NCBI GenBank assembly: GCA_964612555.1
Contig: CAZTBW010000010.1
Location: 48,731-112,730, forward strand
DNA from: DAOLCO01 sp964612555
GTDB lineage: Bacteria > Bdellovibrionota_C > UBA2361 > SZUA-149 > DAOLCO01
DNA: 64,000 nt
Direction of reading: 5' to 3'
A model generated the notes under the pieces. The model had not been told where the DNA came from and searched no databases. It was given only the letters and a program-made list of their open reading frames with translations. Below are positions 18,331 through 25,902 of this stretch, piece after piece. Each line of letters begins with the position of its first letter. Within the stretch, counting starts at the first letter, position 1. A program made the position numbers and the translations under genes.

Positions 18331-19482
18331 ATGTCTTTACGGAATAGAATAAATAATAGTTTAGAAAAACTTTACTTAAATGATCGGATACGTTCTGTAA
18401 AGAAGAATTACTGTCCCGGGAGAATTGATCTTTCCTCCAATGATTACCTGGGGCTTGCATCAGACATACGACTTCGCAGTCATTTTCATCAGCAGGAGCG
18501 ACTTGGTGCATCTGCCTCTCGGGTTTTATGTCCGCCTTTACATATACATGCAGAGTTGGAATCCGAGCTTGCTCAATGTACTGATATGGAGTCAGCTCTT
18601 CTTTTTGGTTCTGGCTATCTTGCAAACATTGGGACACTTTCTTCATTGATTGATAGAAAGGATATTGTTCTAAGCGATAAATACATTCATGCAAGTCTTC
18701 TTGATGGTATCAGACTTTCAATGGGAAGACACCTCAGAGTAAATCATAATGACCTTGATCATTATGAAAGTCGATTAAAAGAAGCAACGTCCGGCAGAAA
18801 GGCAGGTGAAGAAATATTTATTGTTACGGAATCTGTTTTCAGTATGGATGGTGATATTGCACCAATTAAGGAAATATATCTACTTGCAAAACGCTACGAT
18901 GCAACTTTAATTATTGACGAAGCGCATGCGATTGGAGTGTTTGGTGTTTCGGGTGGGGGAGTATTTTCATCTTCCGGTTTAAGCTCTGAAGGGGTAGTGC
19001 TGCTTGGTACTTTGAGTAAATCCCTTGCTTCATATGGTGGGTTTGTTTCATCCACTCAGGAGATTATTCAGTATCTCATCAGTACCGCACGTTCTTTTTT
19101 ATTTTCTACAGCGCTTCCAAATATAGTTGTGGAACCAGCCCTTACAGCGCTCAGGCTTATCAAGGAACATCCTGACTGGGGAAAAGAGGTACTGGAAAAA
19201 TCACAAATATTTATCAAGAAATTACAAGAGCAGGGAGTTTCTGTAAGTAATAATGGTACTCACATTGTTCCGGTATTTACGGGTGACGAGAAACGAACTA
19301 TCAGGATACAGAAACTCCTTGCAGAAAAAGGAATTCTCATTTCCGGAATACGCCCCCCAACTGTGCCACAAGGTACTTCGCGCTTACGATGTTCCTTAAG
19401 TCGTACGCATAGTGTGGAAGATATTATATATGCTGCTGATGAGGTTGTTTCTGTGAATAATACTTTAAGCTGGAATAGGTGA
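18331..19482 (+). CDS. bioF: AONS-family PLP enzyme (BioF-like 8-amino-7-oxononanoate synthase)
   Basis: 383 residues of the alpha-oxoamine synthase family. The PLP lysine is K230 in GTLSKSLASYGGF, the cofactor acid is in IIDEAHAIG (194-202), and SSNDYLGLAS (35-44) plus IHASLLDG (119-126) are typical of BioF. BioF condenses pimeloyl-CoA or -ACP with alanine in biotin synthesis. No other bio gene is present, and the partner genes are envelope-related (DUF1207 downstream by one base, FemAB-like upstream), so a different acyl-thioester plus amino acid condensation is quite possible. The gene symbol should be taken as the family's best-known member. Confidence 0.75.
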   Translation: MSLRNRINNSLEKLYLNDRIRSVKKNYCPGRIDLSSNDYLGLASDIRLRSHFHQQERLGASASRVLCPPLHIHAELESELAQCTDMESALLFGSGYLANIGTLSSLIDRKDIVLSDKYIHASLLDGIRLSMGRHLRVNHNDLDHYESRLKEATSGRKAGEEIFIVTESVFSMDGDIAPIKEIYLLAKRYDATLIIDEAHAIGVFGVSGGGVFSSSGLSSEGVVLLGTLSKSLASYGGFVSSTQEIIQYLISTARSFLFSTALPNIVVEPALTALRLIKEHPDWGKEVLEKSQIFIKKLQEQGVSVSNNGTHIVPVFTGDEKRTIRIQKLLAEKGILISGIRPPTVPQGTSRLRCSLSRTHSVEDIIYAADEVVSVNNTLSWNR

Positions 19483-19483
19483 T

Positions 19484-20341
19484 ATGAAATATTTTTTTAT
19501 AATACTATTTTTTCTCTTTGTCTCAACACTAATGAGTGTGTCTGCTGAGGAAGCTCCTTCCGGTTCTGGAGAGTTTCGTTTTTTACCTAATAAGGATTTA
19601 TTTTCTCCATTGGTTGCAGACCCAAGGGAGGCGCAATTTTCCGCGCGGGTTGAAAGATATAACAAAGAACTTAACGGTGAGCCTAATAGTTTTGATGCCT
19701 GTGTTGTTTCATTTGGTGATTATCTTCCCGTTTTTGAATATGAGTTTGAGAAAGGAGATACCTTCCAGTTTTCAGTCGATGGAGTGATGTATGCTCTTTT
19801 TAATCTTGATACTCCCTCGTGGGATCTCATTAATACTGATTATATGTTTGGTTTTAACGGCTCGTATCGTTTCAGTGAAAACTGGACAACTCGACTACGA
19901 CTCTTTCATGTAAGTTCTCACCTTGGTGATGAGTTCGTCCTTGATAATCCTGATATAGAAAGAAAAAATTCCAGTTATGAAGATCTGGAATTCATGCTTG
20001 CATACTCACCCGGGCACTGGAGACTGTACGGAGGAGGAGCGTATGTGGTGAGAAGTAACAGTTTGATAAATCTTGACCCTTGGAGAGCCCGGATTGGTGT
20101 TGAATACCGCTATCCTTTGGGAACTCCTGATATGGACTTACTGTTTGCCGTTCACCTTGACGCAAAAGAACGTACAAACTGGCGAATCGCCCGTTCATTA
20201 ATGGCAGGACTTGTTTTTCTTAAATCAGATGCCCGTGAAGTACGGTTTATGACGAATTATTATCGTGGTAGTTCGGTACAAGGTCAGTTCTTTGAAGAGA
20301 CTTTGGAGTATTTTGGGTTTGGGTTTTATTTTATAGTGTGA
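19484..20341 (+). CDS. DUF1207 family exported protein, probable outer-membrane barrel
   Basis: 285 residues with a clear signal peptide (cut near SVSAEE, about 22). The sequence FRFLPNKDLFSPLVADPREAQ (given in two parts: FRFLPNKDLF and SPLVADPREA, about 31-52) is the DUF1207 hallmark. The rest alternates polar and aromatic residues in short strands and ends in Y-F-G-F-G-F-Y-F-I-V, as expected of a beta-barrel with an aromatic C-terminus. Function is not established. It begins one base after the AONS-like stop, so the two are one operon. The long hairpin repeat directly after its stop probably ends the transcript. Confidence 0.78.
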   Translation: MKYFFIILFFLFVSTLMSVSAEEAPSGSGEFRFLPNKDLFSPLVADPREAQFSARVERYNKELNGEPNSFDACVVSFGDYLPVFEYEFEKGDTFQFSVDGVMYALFNLDTPSWDLINTDYMFGFNGSYRFSENWTTRLRLFHVSSHLGDEFVLDNPDIERKNSSYEDLEFMLAYSPGHWRLYGGGAYVVRSNSLINLDPWRARIGVEYRYPLGTPDMDLLFAVHLDAKERTNWRIARSLMAGLVFLKSDAREVRFMTNYYRGSSVQGQFFEETLEYFGFGFYFIV

Positions 20342-20350
20342 TGGGGTGGA

Positions 20351-20447
20351 AATCAGAAGTAGCATGCCTTGCTTGGGATTTTTTCTTGCATCGGACGTTC
20401 GCCGCTGTCGGCGAAAAAATCCCAGCCGAGGCATGCTACTTCTGATT
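20351..20447. repeat. Long hairpin repeat, copy 1 (left of the DUF1016 gene)
   Basis: Two 35-base arms, 20351-20385 and 20413-20447, pair around a 27-base loop. Three stem positions (20370, 20372, 20373) are not Watson-Crick; two of them could be G-U in RNA. The loop contains a second small hairpin TTCGCCG-CTGT-CGGCGAA. A run of nine T follows (20451-20459), so on the plus strand it can act as a terminator for the AONS/DUF1207 operon. Homology with copy 2 at 21838 extends outside the arms: GATGGGGTGG upstream and a T-rich stretch ending GGATTTTTGC downstream. Confidence 0.93.
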
Positions 20448-20534
20448 CTATTTTTTTTTGTTATTTTTGGGATTTTTGCGTTAGTAACTTCAAAAATAAT
20501 CTTACATCCCTCATACTGCTTGAGAATGGGATTG

Positions 20535-20560
20535 TGTATCATTTGATACATATGTGATAC
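20535..20560. promoter_or_regulatory. Operator-like palindrome ahead of the DUF1016 gene
   Basis: TGTATCA-TT-TGATACA (20535-20550) is a perfect dyad, and a further TGATAC follows at 20555-20560, 11 bases (one helix turn) after the TGATAC at 20544. The gap between the repeat and the nuclease gene is otherwise featureless. The arrangement looks like a binding site for a small dimeric repressor such as those of toxin-antitoxin operons. No repressor gene is adjacent. Confidence 0.5.
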
Positions 20561-20656
20561 GATTATCTTCATTAATGTATGACCGCAAAAATTTTCAGAT
20601 GGTACAACCCTAAGTGGGGAAATGAGGGCTTGTGATTAAGGGAGGAAGTTAGACCA

Positions 20657-21754
20657 ATGAGCGAGATAATCAAAACCGAGGACTATCGCCAATGGCTTGT
20701 CTCAATCAAGGAGAAGATTCAGTCTTCTCAGATCAAAGCTGCATTGGCAGTCAATCAGGAACTCCTGAATCTGTATTGGTTTCTTGGTGAACAGATCATC
20801 GAAAAGCAGAAAAACTCCAAATGGGGAGATGGCTTTCTCAAACAGATGAGCCAGGATTTGCTCAAGGAATTTCCTGAAATTAAAGGATTTTCACGCCGTA
20901 ATCTGTTTTATATGCGTAAATGGGTGCTTTTTTGGAAAGGAACCAATGCAGAAGTGCAACAGCTTGCTGCACACCAATCGGTAATTGTGCAACAAGTTGC
21001 TGCACAATTACCGGAAGATAGAAAACAACTTGTTTCCCAAATTCCTTGGGGACACAATCTTGTGTTACTGGATAAACTCGATACCCCCACAGACGCCCTG
21101 TTTTACGTCCGGAAAACCATTGAAAACAACTGGTCACGTGCAGTTCTGACGCATCAGATCGATTCAAAACTTCACCTCCGGCAGGGAAAGGCGATCGACA
21201 ATTTTGCTGTAACTTTACCCAAACCGGAGGGTGATCTTGCAAAACAAATCCTGAAAGACCCGTATAACTTCGATTTCCTTACAATTACCGAGCGCCACAA
21301 TGAACAGGAGCTCGAAAATGCCCTGATCGACCACTTGACCAAGTTCCTGCTTGAATTTGGTGCAGGCTTTGCCTTTGTCGGTCGGCAGTACAAGATCGCC
21401 GTCGATGGAGACGAATACAGTATCGATCTTCTGTTCTACCATGTCCGTTTGCATTGCTATATTGTTGTCGATTTGAAGGTTGTCAAATTCAAGCCTGAAT
21501 TTGCAGGTAAGCTCAATTTCTACATCTCCGCCATAGACAGCCAGGTTCGTTCCGAAACGGACGAACCCACGCTTGGCATTCTCATCTGTAAAAGCAAGAG
21601 CGACATCAAGGTTGAATACGCACTCCGTGATCTGAATAAGCCGATTGGTGTGAGCGAATATCAGATTACCACTCACTTACCAGATCAATTCCGATCATCA
21701 CTGCCAAGTATTGAACAGATTGAAGCAGAATTGGAAGGATTGGAGGACGAGTAA
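20657..21754 (+). CDS. DUF1016 / YhcG-type PD-(D/E)xK nuclease
   Basis: 365 residues. The N-terminal half (about 5-165) is the DUF1016 helical domain with SKWGDGFLKQMSQDLL and GFSRRNLFYMRKW. The C-terminal half is the YhcG nuclease domain: GRQYKIAVDGDEYSIDLLF with D257 and VVDLKV with D272-x-K274 form the PD-(D/E)xK site. Between them is a doubled VQQ[LV]AA segment (about 100-117). The family is widespread in accessory DNA and is annotated as a putative nuclease; its biological role is unsettled. A GGAGG ribosome site precedes ATG 20657. The gene sits alone between two copies of a long hairpin repeat, and this suggests it moved or is maintained as a cassette. Confidence 0.9.
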   Translation: MSEIIKTEDYRQWLVSIKEKIQSSQIKAALAVNQELLNLYWFLGEQIIEKQKNSKWGDGFLKQMSQDLLKEFPEIKGFSRRNLFYMRKWVLFWKGTNAEVQQLAAHQSVIVQQVAAQLPEDRKQLVSQIPWGHNLVLLDKLDTPTDALFYVRKTIENNWSRAVLTHQIDSKLHLRQGKAIDNFAVTLPKPEGDLAKQILKDPYNFDFLTITERHNEQELENALIDHLTKFLLEFGAGFAFVGRQYKIAVDGDEYSIDLLFYHVRLHCYIVVDLKVVKFKPEFAGKLNFYISAIDSQVRSETDEPTLGILICKSKSDIKVEYALRDLNKPIGVSEYQITTHLPDQFRSSLPSIEQIEAELEGLEDE

Positions 21755-21837
21755 TACTTATCCCGTTGGTTTCGGTATATTTAGCTATGAGGGTAAGGAT
21801 TCTGATACTGTACAAGATGATGGGGTGGGAAAGTGGA

Positions 21838-21934
21838 AATCAGAAGTAGGATGCCTCGGCTGGGATTTTTTCTTGCATCGGACGTTCGCCGCTGTCGGCG
21901 AAAAAATCCCAGCCGAGGCATCCTACTTCTGATT
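21838..21934. repeat. Long hairpin repeat, copy 2 (right of the DUF1016 gene)
   Basis: A perfect 35-bp stem, 21838-21872 with 21900-21934, around a 27-base loop identical to that of copy 1. Compared with copy 1 the pair 20363/20435 (C-G) is 21850/21922 (G-C) here, a compensatory swap. T-rich sequence follows (21936-21942), so it would also terminate the DUF1016 transcript. The remainder of the 319-base gap up to 22073 holds only AT-rich sequence with no gene that I can support. Confidence 0.94.
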
Positions 21935-22073
21935 CTATTTTTTATTATTACTTTTTGGATTTTTGCATAATTAGCTTATAGAATGAACTTATGAAACTCG
22001 ACGAAGAAAGTGAATTTGATACAAGTCTTTTGAAAAGTAGTCTTGCCATTGTAATAATTAAAGTAACCCGCCA

Positions 22074-22415
22074 ATGAAATATTATTTTACTCTCTTCTTA
22101 CTAATTATTATTTTTTCTTTTTCAGTCCAGGCAGAAACTATCTGGGTTAAGTATCGAAATACCCCCATTGATACCCCCAAGGGAGATTTTGAGGAGTTAA
22201 AAATAAAACATTCTTCCTTCGTAAAAAGAATACTCTTTGATGAACAAAATTCTTATCTTCTCGTTAAATTAAGTGATACTTTCTATCACTATTGCGGGAT
22301 TTCTAAATCAGAAGTTCAAAAGTGGCAATCAGCTCAGTCCTTGGGAAAATATTATAATACTTCTATTAAAGGGAAATATGATTGTCGTTTGTTTTCTGTT
22401 CCACGGTATCCTTAA
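22074..22415 (+). CDS. Exported KTSC-domain protein
   Basis: 113 residues. A signal peptide (1-20, ending SVQAE) precedes a short linker and a KTSC domain at about 45-105: SSFVKRILFDEQNSYLLVKL, then YHYCGISKSEV and a final KYDCRL. The canonical KTSC domain has S-S-x-[IV], Y and a G-x-x-Y/F-N pattern near the end, matched here by LGKYYNTSIKGKY. The domain is often found alone or fused to nucleases and lysyl-tRNA-like proteins; its function is not known. An exported version is less common. It stands alone downstream of the hairpin repeat. Confidence 0.75.
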   Translation: MKYYFTLFLLIIIFSFSVQAETIWVKYRNTPIDTPKGDFEELKIKHSSFVKRILFDEQNSYLLVKLSDTFYHYCGISKSEVQKWQSAQSLGKYYNTSIKGKYDCRLFSVPRYP

Positions 22416-22535
22416 GAGTTTATCTCTAAATTAAGAATCTGACCTTGCTTTAAGAAATTCTTGAATCACGATTTGAAATAGAGTAAGCAAATACGGATAG
22501 GAAGAGTGAGAATGAAATTATAGGGATAGTTGATC

Positions 22536-22922
22536 ATGAACTTCAATGAGCTAATTAAAAAATTACATTATCATCAAAAATTATGTCTCTTGATTGGGCT
22601 AGTTGTAATTACTTTTTTATTACTCTTCCCGCCTCACGTAGCAAAAACAACTCTTTGCGATAGGGGTAAGAAAGGAGGGTTCAGTCCAGTACTTGAAGTG
22701 CCAATTGGCTATTTTTTTATATTTCAACCACCAGATAGAGAGGAGATTAGTGATATAGTTGGAAAATCTATTTACTCCGGTTATGACTACAGTAGGGTAT
22801 CCACATCGGGAATAGATATAACGAGATTGTATCTCCAGATATCGGTGATTTTAGTTTTTGTTATTATTTCTTTTGCTATTGTAACTGTGAGAAAAGAAGA
22901 ATATGAACAAAAAGAAAAGTAA
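22536..22922 (+). CDS. Small two-helix membrane protein, unknown
   Basis: 128 residues from ATG 22536; the frame is open to a TTG at 22530 but the ATG is the better start. A helix at about 15-33 and another at about 94-115 enclose a loop of about 60 residues with a single cysteine (TTLCDRGKKGG) and end in a charged EEYEQKEK tail. I do not recognise a family. It lies between the KTSC gene and a converging toxin-antitoxin pair, in the accessory stretch. Confidence 0.55.
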   Translation: MNFNELIKKLHYHQKLCLLIGLVVITFLLLFPPHVAKTTLCDRGKKGGFSPVLEVPIGYFFIFQPPDREEISDIVGKSIYSGYDYSRVSTSGIDITRLYLQISVILVFVIISFAIVTVRKEEYEQKEK

Positions 22923-22976
22923 AAATAGCGTTATAGAAGTACCAAACGCTCAATAAGAGTAAGGAGATTGTACATG

Positions 22977-23303
22977 TTATCGTTGCACTTCTAAGACTTT
23001 TTCGCCTGTAAATATTCCAGAACTTAGGGTTTCAATAATAAGTGGAACGAGTGGTTGGAGATCAATAATTGAATTACTCTTTGCTGCGAGTATTATAAGA
23101 CCAATATTATATTTTAAGAGATTTAGTTGCGACGGGATGTTTTTATCAACCGTTACCAAGAAATCAAATTCATGTTGAGCTCGATCTAATAAAGTTCCGT
23201 TCTTTAGTGTATGCCATCCTAACTGCCTGACGGTCTGAACTTCATGATCTGGAATAAGCTGAGACAGCTTTTTCGGAACGCATTCATCAAGCAAAATCTT
23301 CAT
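22977..23303 (-). CDS. DUF5615 PIN-like toxin
   Basis: 108 residues. LLDECVP (4-10) gives the first acidic pair, a central helix carries GTLLDRAQHEFDFLV with D40, and TVDKNI (51-56) supplies the third acid, the layout of PIN-like DUF5615 proteins. These are the toxin partners of DUF433 antitoxins and are presumed RNases. Its ATG overlaps the TGA of the upstream DUF433 gene (ATGA), typical of toxin-antitoxin operons. Nuclease activity and the target RNA are inferred from the fold. Confidence 0.85.
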   Translation of the reverse strand: MKILLDECVPKKLSQLIPDHEVQTVRQLGWHTLKNGTLLDRAQHEFDFLVTVDKNIPSQLNLLKYNIGLIILAAKSNSIIDLQPLVPLIIETLSSGIFTGEKVLEVQR

Positions 23304-23524
23304 GCAGCTTCTTTTTTATCGTCTACATCGAGATCTAACTGGTCGAGTAAGGCAAGAACTGTACTTTTTTCAACTCCGGGGAAATCATCAAGGAAGTCGT
23401 TAATTGATAAGCCACTCTTTATGTAGTCCAACAGGTTCTGAACCGGCACCCTTGTTCCGGCAAATACAGGAATTCCAGATAACACTTCAGGGTCTTTGGT
23501 GACTAGTCTTGACATAGGTATCAT
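23300..23524 (-). CDS. DUF433 antitoxin
   Basis: 74 residues from ATG 23524 (another ATG at 23515 and a TTG at 23551 are possible). SRLVTKDPEVLSGIPVFAGT followed by RVPVQNLLDYI is the DUF433 core, a small winged or helix-turn-helix domain that neutralises DUF5615 toxins and probably binds its own promoter. Overlap of four bases with the toxin gene indicates coupled translation. It is divergent from the S66 peptidase gene with 48 bases between, so both promoters share that gap. Confidence 0.85.
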   Translation of the reverse strand: MIPMSRLVTKDPEVLSGIPVFAGTRVPVQNLLDYIKSGLSINDFLDDFPGVEKSTVLALLDQLDLDVDDKKEAA

Positions 23525-23572
23525 TTTACCATTAGTCAATGAGTATAACAACTCAATTGTAAATCAAACGAC

Positions 23573-24604
23573 ATGAAAATTTACCCGAAAAAATTAAATT
23601 ATGGCGGGACTTTTGGGATTTTTACTCCATCAACTCCTGTTTATAGTTGGGCTGTGGAGAGGTATGAACATGCTTTGAAGGTAATTACTGATCTTGGATT
23701 TTCTGTTAAGGAAGGGAGTTTAACAGCATCCAGGAAGTCAGAAGGATATCGTAGTGGGTCTCCCGAAGAGAGAGCTTCCGAACTTATGGGACTGATTTGT
23801 GATCCTGAGGTTGATATTTGTATGTCAAGTATTGGCGGGTTTAATACGGCATCAATGATTCCGTTTTTAGACTTTGAAAGGATTAAAAAAGAGCGAAAAA
23901 TTATTTGTGGTTATAGTGATCTTACCTCACTCCACCTTGCAGTACGACATTACTCGAATCTTGTTACTTTTTATGGACCTGCCATAGTTCCTACATTTGG
24001 AGAGTATCCTGTGATACTACCCGAGACTTTTCAGTCTTTTGTTGATATGCTTATAAACGAGACTGTTTATCCCTACACCTTAACTCAGCCAAAGAAGTGG
24101 AGTAACCACCGTCGTGAGTGGTGTAATGAAGAATGGAAAACGGGAGAAAGAAAATATTCTGAAGCTGATAAATGGAAGATACTGAGAAGCGGTATTGGGA
24201 GAGGTGAAAGTCTGGTTTGTAATTTGGATACACTGTGCTCAAACGCCGGAGTAGATTATTTCCCTACAACTGAACAGGTGGTTTTGTTCCTGGAACAAGA
24301 AACGACATCACTCGCCATTGAAGAGAGACAAATGAATCAACTTAAACTGATTGGTGCTCTCGATAATTTATCTGGACTCGTTATAAGCAAAGCCGAAGAT
24401 TTAAAAGATAGAGGACAAGTGTATCGGCATGAAGAACTGATCATGGACTTTTTGCCGAGCCATACCTCGTACCCTGTAATATATAACTTTGACTGCGGAC
24501 ATACTCATCCCATGATAACCATGCCGATAGGAGTTGATGTAGAACTGTCAGCTTTAACAGAGCCTCAGGTTTCACTTCTGGATAACCCTGTTCGGTTGCA
24601 ATAG
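23573..24604 (+). CDS. S66-family LD-carboxypeptidase / MccF-like peptidase
   Basis: 343 residues. The catalytic serine is S115 in CGYSDLT, the glutamate lies in VVLFLEQETTS and the histidine in DCGHTHPM, the Ser-Glu-His triad of peptidase family S66. Family members either trim the L,D-bond of murein tetrapeptides (LdcA) or degrade microcin C-type nucleotide peptides (MccF). The insert around KKWSNHRREWCNEEW and the length of about 340 are closer to the MccF branch, which is common as a self-immunity or stand-alone resistance gene. I favour MccF-like, with moderate certainty. Confidence 0.85.
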   Translation: MKIYPKKLNYGGTFGIFTPSTPVYSWAVERYEHALKVITDLGFSVKEGSLTASRKSEGYRSGSPEERASELMGLICDPEVDICMSSIGGFNTASMIPFLDFERIKKERKIICGYSDLTSLHLAVRHYSNLVTFYGPAIVPTFGEYPVILPETFQSFVDMLINETVYPYTLTQPKKWSNHRREWCNEEWKTGERKYSEADKWKILRSGIGRGESLVCNLDTLCSNAGVDYFPTTEQVVLFLEQETTSLAIEERQMNQLKLIGALDNLSGLVISKAEDLKDRGQVYRHEELIMDFLPSHTSYPVIYNFDCGHTHPMITMPIGVDVELSALTEPQVSLLDNPVRLQ

Positions 24605-24665
24605 ATTTTTTCTCCTTTACAAACCTGCTAATAACGCGATATTGTAACTCGAATATCCATGGAAA

Positions 24666-25892
24666 ATGCGAGTTATGATTCCGCGAACACTTAACTTACT
24701 TAAATTATTAAATAAAAAATCCTCCGCTTTATTGCTTGGAGCAAGGGGGGTTGGTAAAACCAAATTATCTCAAGCTTGGTTAAAAGAACAAAAGTTCTCG
24801 CTTTCTTATAATCTACTGAATAGTTCAGACTTTAGAAGGCTTCTGGATAATCCAGCTATTTTGAAAAACGAAGTAGAAACAGAATTATTGCAGATACCAA
24901 ATAAGAAAGAAAACATAGTAACCGTATTTATAGATGAAGTTCAAAAAATACCAGAGCTTTTGGACATTTGTCATTGGCTCATTGAAGATCATAAAGGTTC
25001 AGTAAGATTTTTATTAACTGGTTCAAGTGCGAGAAAACTTAAAACAAAAGGTGCGAATCTATTAGCTGGAAGAGCATTTAATTTGCGTTTACATCCTCTA
25101 ACACTAGAGGAGTTGACAGAAAATAAACAAAAAATTGATCTACTGACAATTTTAAAACTTGGGACTATCCCGGGAATTATCTATGAAGAAAATCCTGTTA
25201 TGGCACTACGCGCATATGTTGATACGTATTTAAAAGAGGAGATTCAACAGGAAGCCCTTGTCCGAAAATTAGAGAAATTTTTCAGATTTCTTGATCTGGC
25301 AGCGCAATTAAATGGAGAGACAATCAATTTTAAAAAATTTGCCAGACAACTTGCAATTTCAGATAAAACCGCATCTGACTATTTTCAAATCCTGGTTGAT
25401 ACCATGTTAGTTATACAACTGCCTGGTTGGGATCGTTCTATAAAAAAACAAATTATTAAAAGCCCGAAATTTTATTTTTTCGATTGTGGAGTATTAAATG
25501 CAGCTTCCGGAGAACTTAATATCAGCTTGAATAAAGGGAGTTCAAGATATGGCAGGCTTTTTGAAACTCTTATAATTAATGAATTTTACCGTTTAAATAA
25601 TTATGATCAGTTGGATTTTTCATTTCATTATTACTCTAATGGTCAATCGGAAGTAGATTTAATACTGACCAGAGGCAAAGGGGAGCCTATCGCTATAGAA
25701 ATAAAATCCAACAACAAAGTTTTTAAAGAAGATTTATCTGGATTGGAGGTTTTTAGCACTGAATATCCAAAGTTGAAATTGTACTGTGTTTCGACCGTAG
25801 ATAAAAAACAAACTATAACACTAAATAATCAAAAGAAGGTATTAGTGTTGCCTTATTTAGAAAGTGCTGGATTTATTCTAAGGAGGGGCTGA
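24666..25892 (+). CDS. AAA (AAA_14) ATPase with C-terminal DUF4143 domain, copy 1 of 3
   Basis: 408 residues. Walker A is GARGVGKT, Walker B TVFIDEVQKIPEL, and a sensor-like LLTGSSARKL follows. The C-terminal DUF4143 half ends in SEVDLILTRG...AIEIKS, a PD-(D/E)xK-like pattern (acid, then E-x-K). The function of this large prokaryotic family is not established. Start could be ATG 24666 or 24675. A dyad GATATT-N8-AATATC (about 24637-24656) precedes the gene. Two further members, at 52541 and 55401 on the minus strand, are divergent in sequence. Confidence 0.88.
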   Translation: MRVMIPRTLNLLKLLNKKSSALLLGARGVGKTKLSQAWLKEQKFSLSYNLLNSSDFRRLLDNPAILKNEVETELLQIPNKKENIVTVFIDEVQKIPELLDICHWLIEDHKGSVRFLLTGSSARKLKTKGANLLAGRAFNLRLHPLTLEELTENKQKIDLLTILKLGTIPGIIYEENPVMALRAYVDTYLKEEIQQEALVRKLEKFFRFLDLAAQLNGETINFKKFARQLAISDKTASDYFQILVDTMLVIQLPGWDRSIKKQIIKSPKFYFFDCGVLNAASGELNISLNKGSSRYGRLFETLIINEFYRLNNYDQLDFSFHYYSNGQSEVDLILTRGKGEPIAIEIKSNNKVFKEDLSGLEVFSTEYPKLKLYCVSTVDKKQTITLNNQKKVLVLPYLESAGFILRRG

Positions 25893-25902
25893 TACTGTAA
25901 GC

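Noticed and set aside
18245..18694. 149-codon minus-strand frame opposite the AONS gene
   Set aside because: The plus-strand AONS motifs are unambiguous; this frame is its shadow.
20346..20572. Several short frames over hairpin copy 1
   Set aside because: They only translate the arms and loop of the repeat.
20579..20635. 18-residue frame MTAKIFRWYNPKWGNEGL
   Set aside because: Too short to call; mentioned only as a possible remnant beside the operator.
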